Source of the DNA: Candidatus Coatesiibacteriota bacterium
GTDB lineage: Bacteria > B130-G9
Direction of reading: 5' to 3'
Length of the DNA stretch: 6,480 nucleotides
NCBI GenBank assembly: GCA_003647755.1
Contig: QMNL01000097.1
Location: forward strand, 1-6,480
Every line of letters begins with the position of its first letter. Position 1 is the first letter of the stretch. The translations under genes and the position numbers were made by a program. This document shows positions 6,428 through 6,480 of the stretch, in pieces. The notes beneath the pieces were generated by a model that made no database searches, was not told the origin of the DNA, and was given only the letters and a program-made list of their open reading frames with translations.

Positions 6428-6444
6428 GCCGCCGCAGTCCAAAG
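6421..6444 (-). repeat. Inner inverted-repeat arm, right copy
   Basis: It is the reverse complement, with one mismatch, of 6297-6320. Unlike the left copy it lacks the CCG needed to complete the GCTTGA hairpin, because the sequence changes after GACGC. Confidence 0.8.
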
Positions 6445-6451
6445 GGCTAGA

Positions 6452-6478
6452 ACCATCTGCGTCAATCTGATTGGGGGT
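6452..6478 (-). repeat. Outer inverted-repeat arm, right copy
   Basis: On the minus strand this reads as ACCCCCAA, then TCAGATTGACGCAGATGGT, matching the blocks of 6182-6218 without the latter's insertions. The repeat reaches almost to the window edge and may continue beyond it. Confidence 0.6.
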
Positions 6479-6480
6479 CA

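Larger units (their letters stand above)
6137..6480. other. Non-coding repeat-rich stretch upstream of ktrB
   Basis: No credible gene is present; the short open frames here are low-complexity readings of hairpin DNA. Bases 6182-6480 are dominated by nested inverted repeats, described separately. A promoter for ktrBA must lie here or further out. The best candidate near the gene is TTGCAA, 17 bases, TAGGCT on the minus strand, ending six bases before the ATG, which would give a nearly leaderless transcript; the match is weak. Confidence 0.5.

Noticed and set aside
6126..6442. Two short minus-strand open frames (76 and 82 codons) upstream of ktrB
   Set aside because: They run through the hairpin repeats, overlap each other in different frames, and show Arg/Ser-rich composition with no family features or good ribosome sites.

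Overview
The window holds six protein-coding genes, all on the minus strand, and two non-coding ends that deserve attention. It looks like chromosomal DNA of a diderm bacterium: an MCE/MlaD lipid-transport protein implies an outer membrane. By eye the DNA is balanced to moderately G+C-rich. Starts are mixed (ATG, GTG, TTG), with Shine-Dalgarno-like sequences before most genes. I cannot name the phylum; an uncultured lineage is plausible, but that is inference.

Reading in the direction of transcription (right to left): positions 6480-6137 are non-coding and filled with nested inverted repeats, including two hairpins that share a loop and have compensating stem changes. Next comes a two-gene potassium uptake unit, ktrB (TrkH/KtrB channel subunit) and ktrA (RCK-domain regulatory subunit), with one base between them. 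After a 112-base gap lies a gene for a cytoplasmic-type pentapeptide-repeat protein made almost entirely of 55 unbroken pentapeptides. A promoter-like sequence at 2921-2893 then precedes a tight three-gene operon: an MCE-domain protein, Cas6 (CRISPR RNA endoribonuclease), and an ABC-2-type ATP-binding protein. Cas6 starts 3 bases after the MCE stop, and the ATPase start overlaps the Cas6 stop as ATGA.

The potassium genes form a complete two-component transporter. The MCE-Cas6-ATPase operon is odd. The MCE protein lacks its usual MlaE/MlaF partners, the ATPase lacks a permease in the window, and Cas6 has no other cas gene beside it although its Tyr/His/Lys catalytic residues and Gly-rich loop look intact. 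The only CRISPR-like sequence is a single candidate at the extreme left edge (about 1-32): a stem-loop followed by exactly eight bases, ACTCAAAC, resembling a crRNA 5' tag. If real, it would be the end of an array lying outside the window; no second copy is visible here.

The most interesting points are the Cas6 in an envelope-transport operon, the possible array edge, the structured repeat element at the right end, and the very regular pentapeptide helix.
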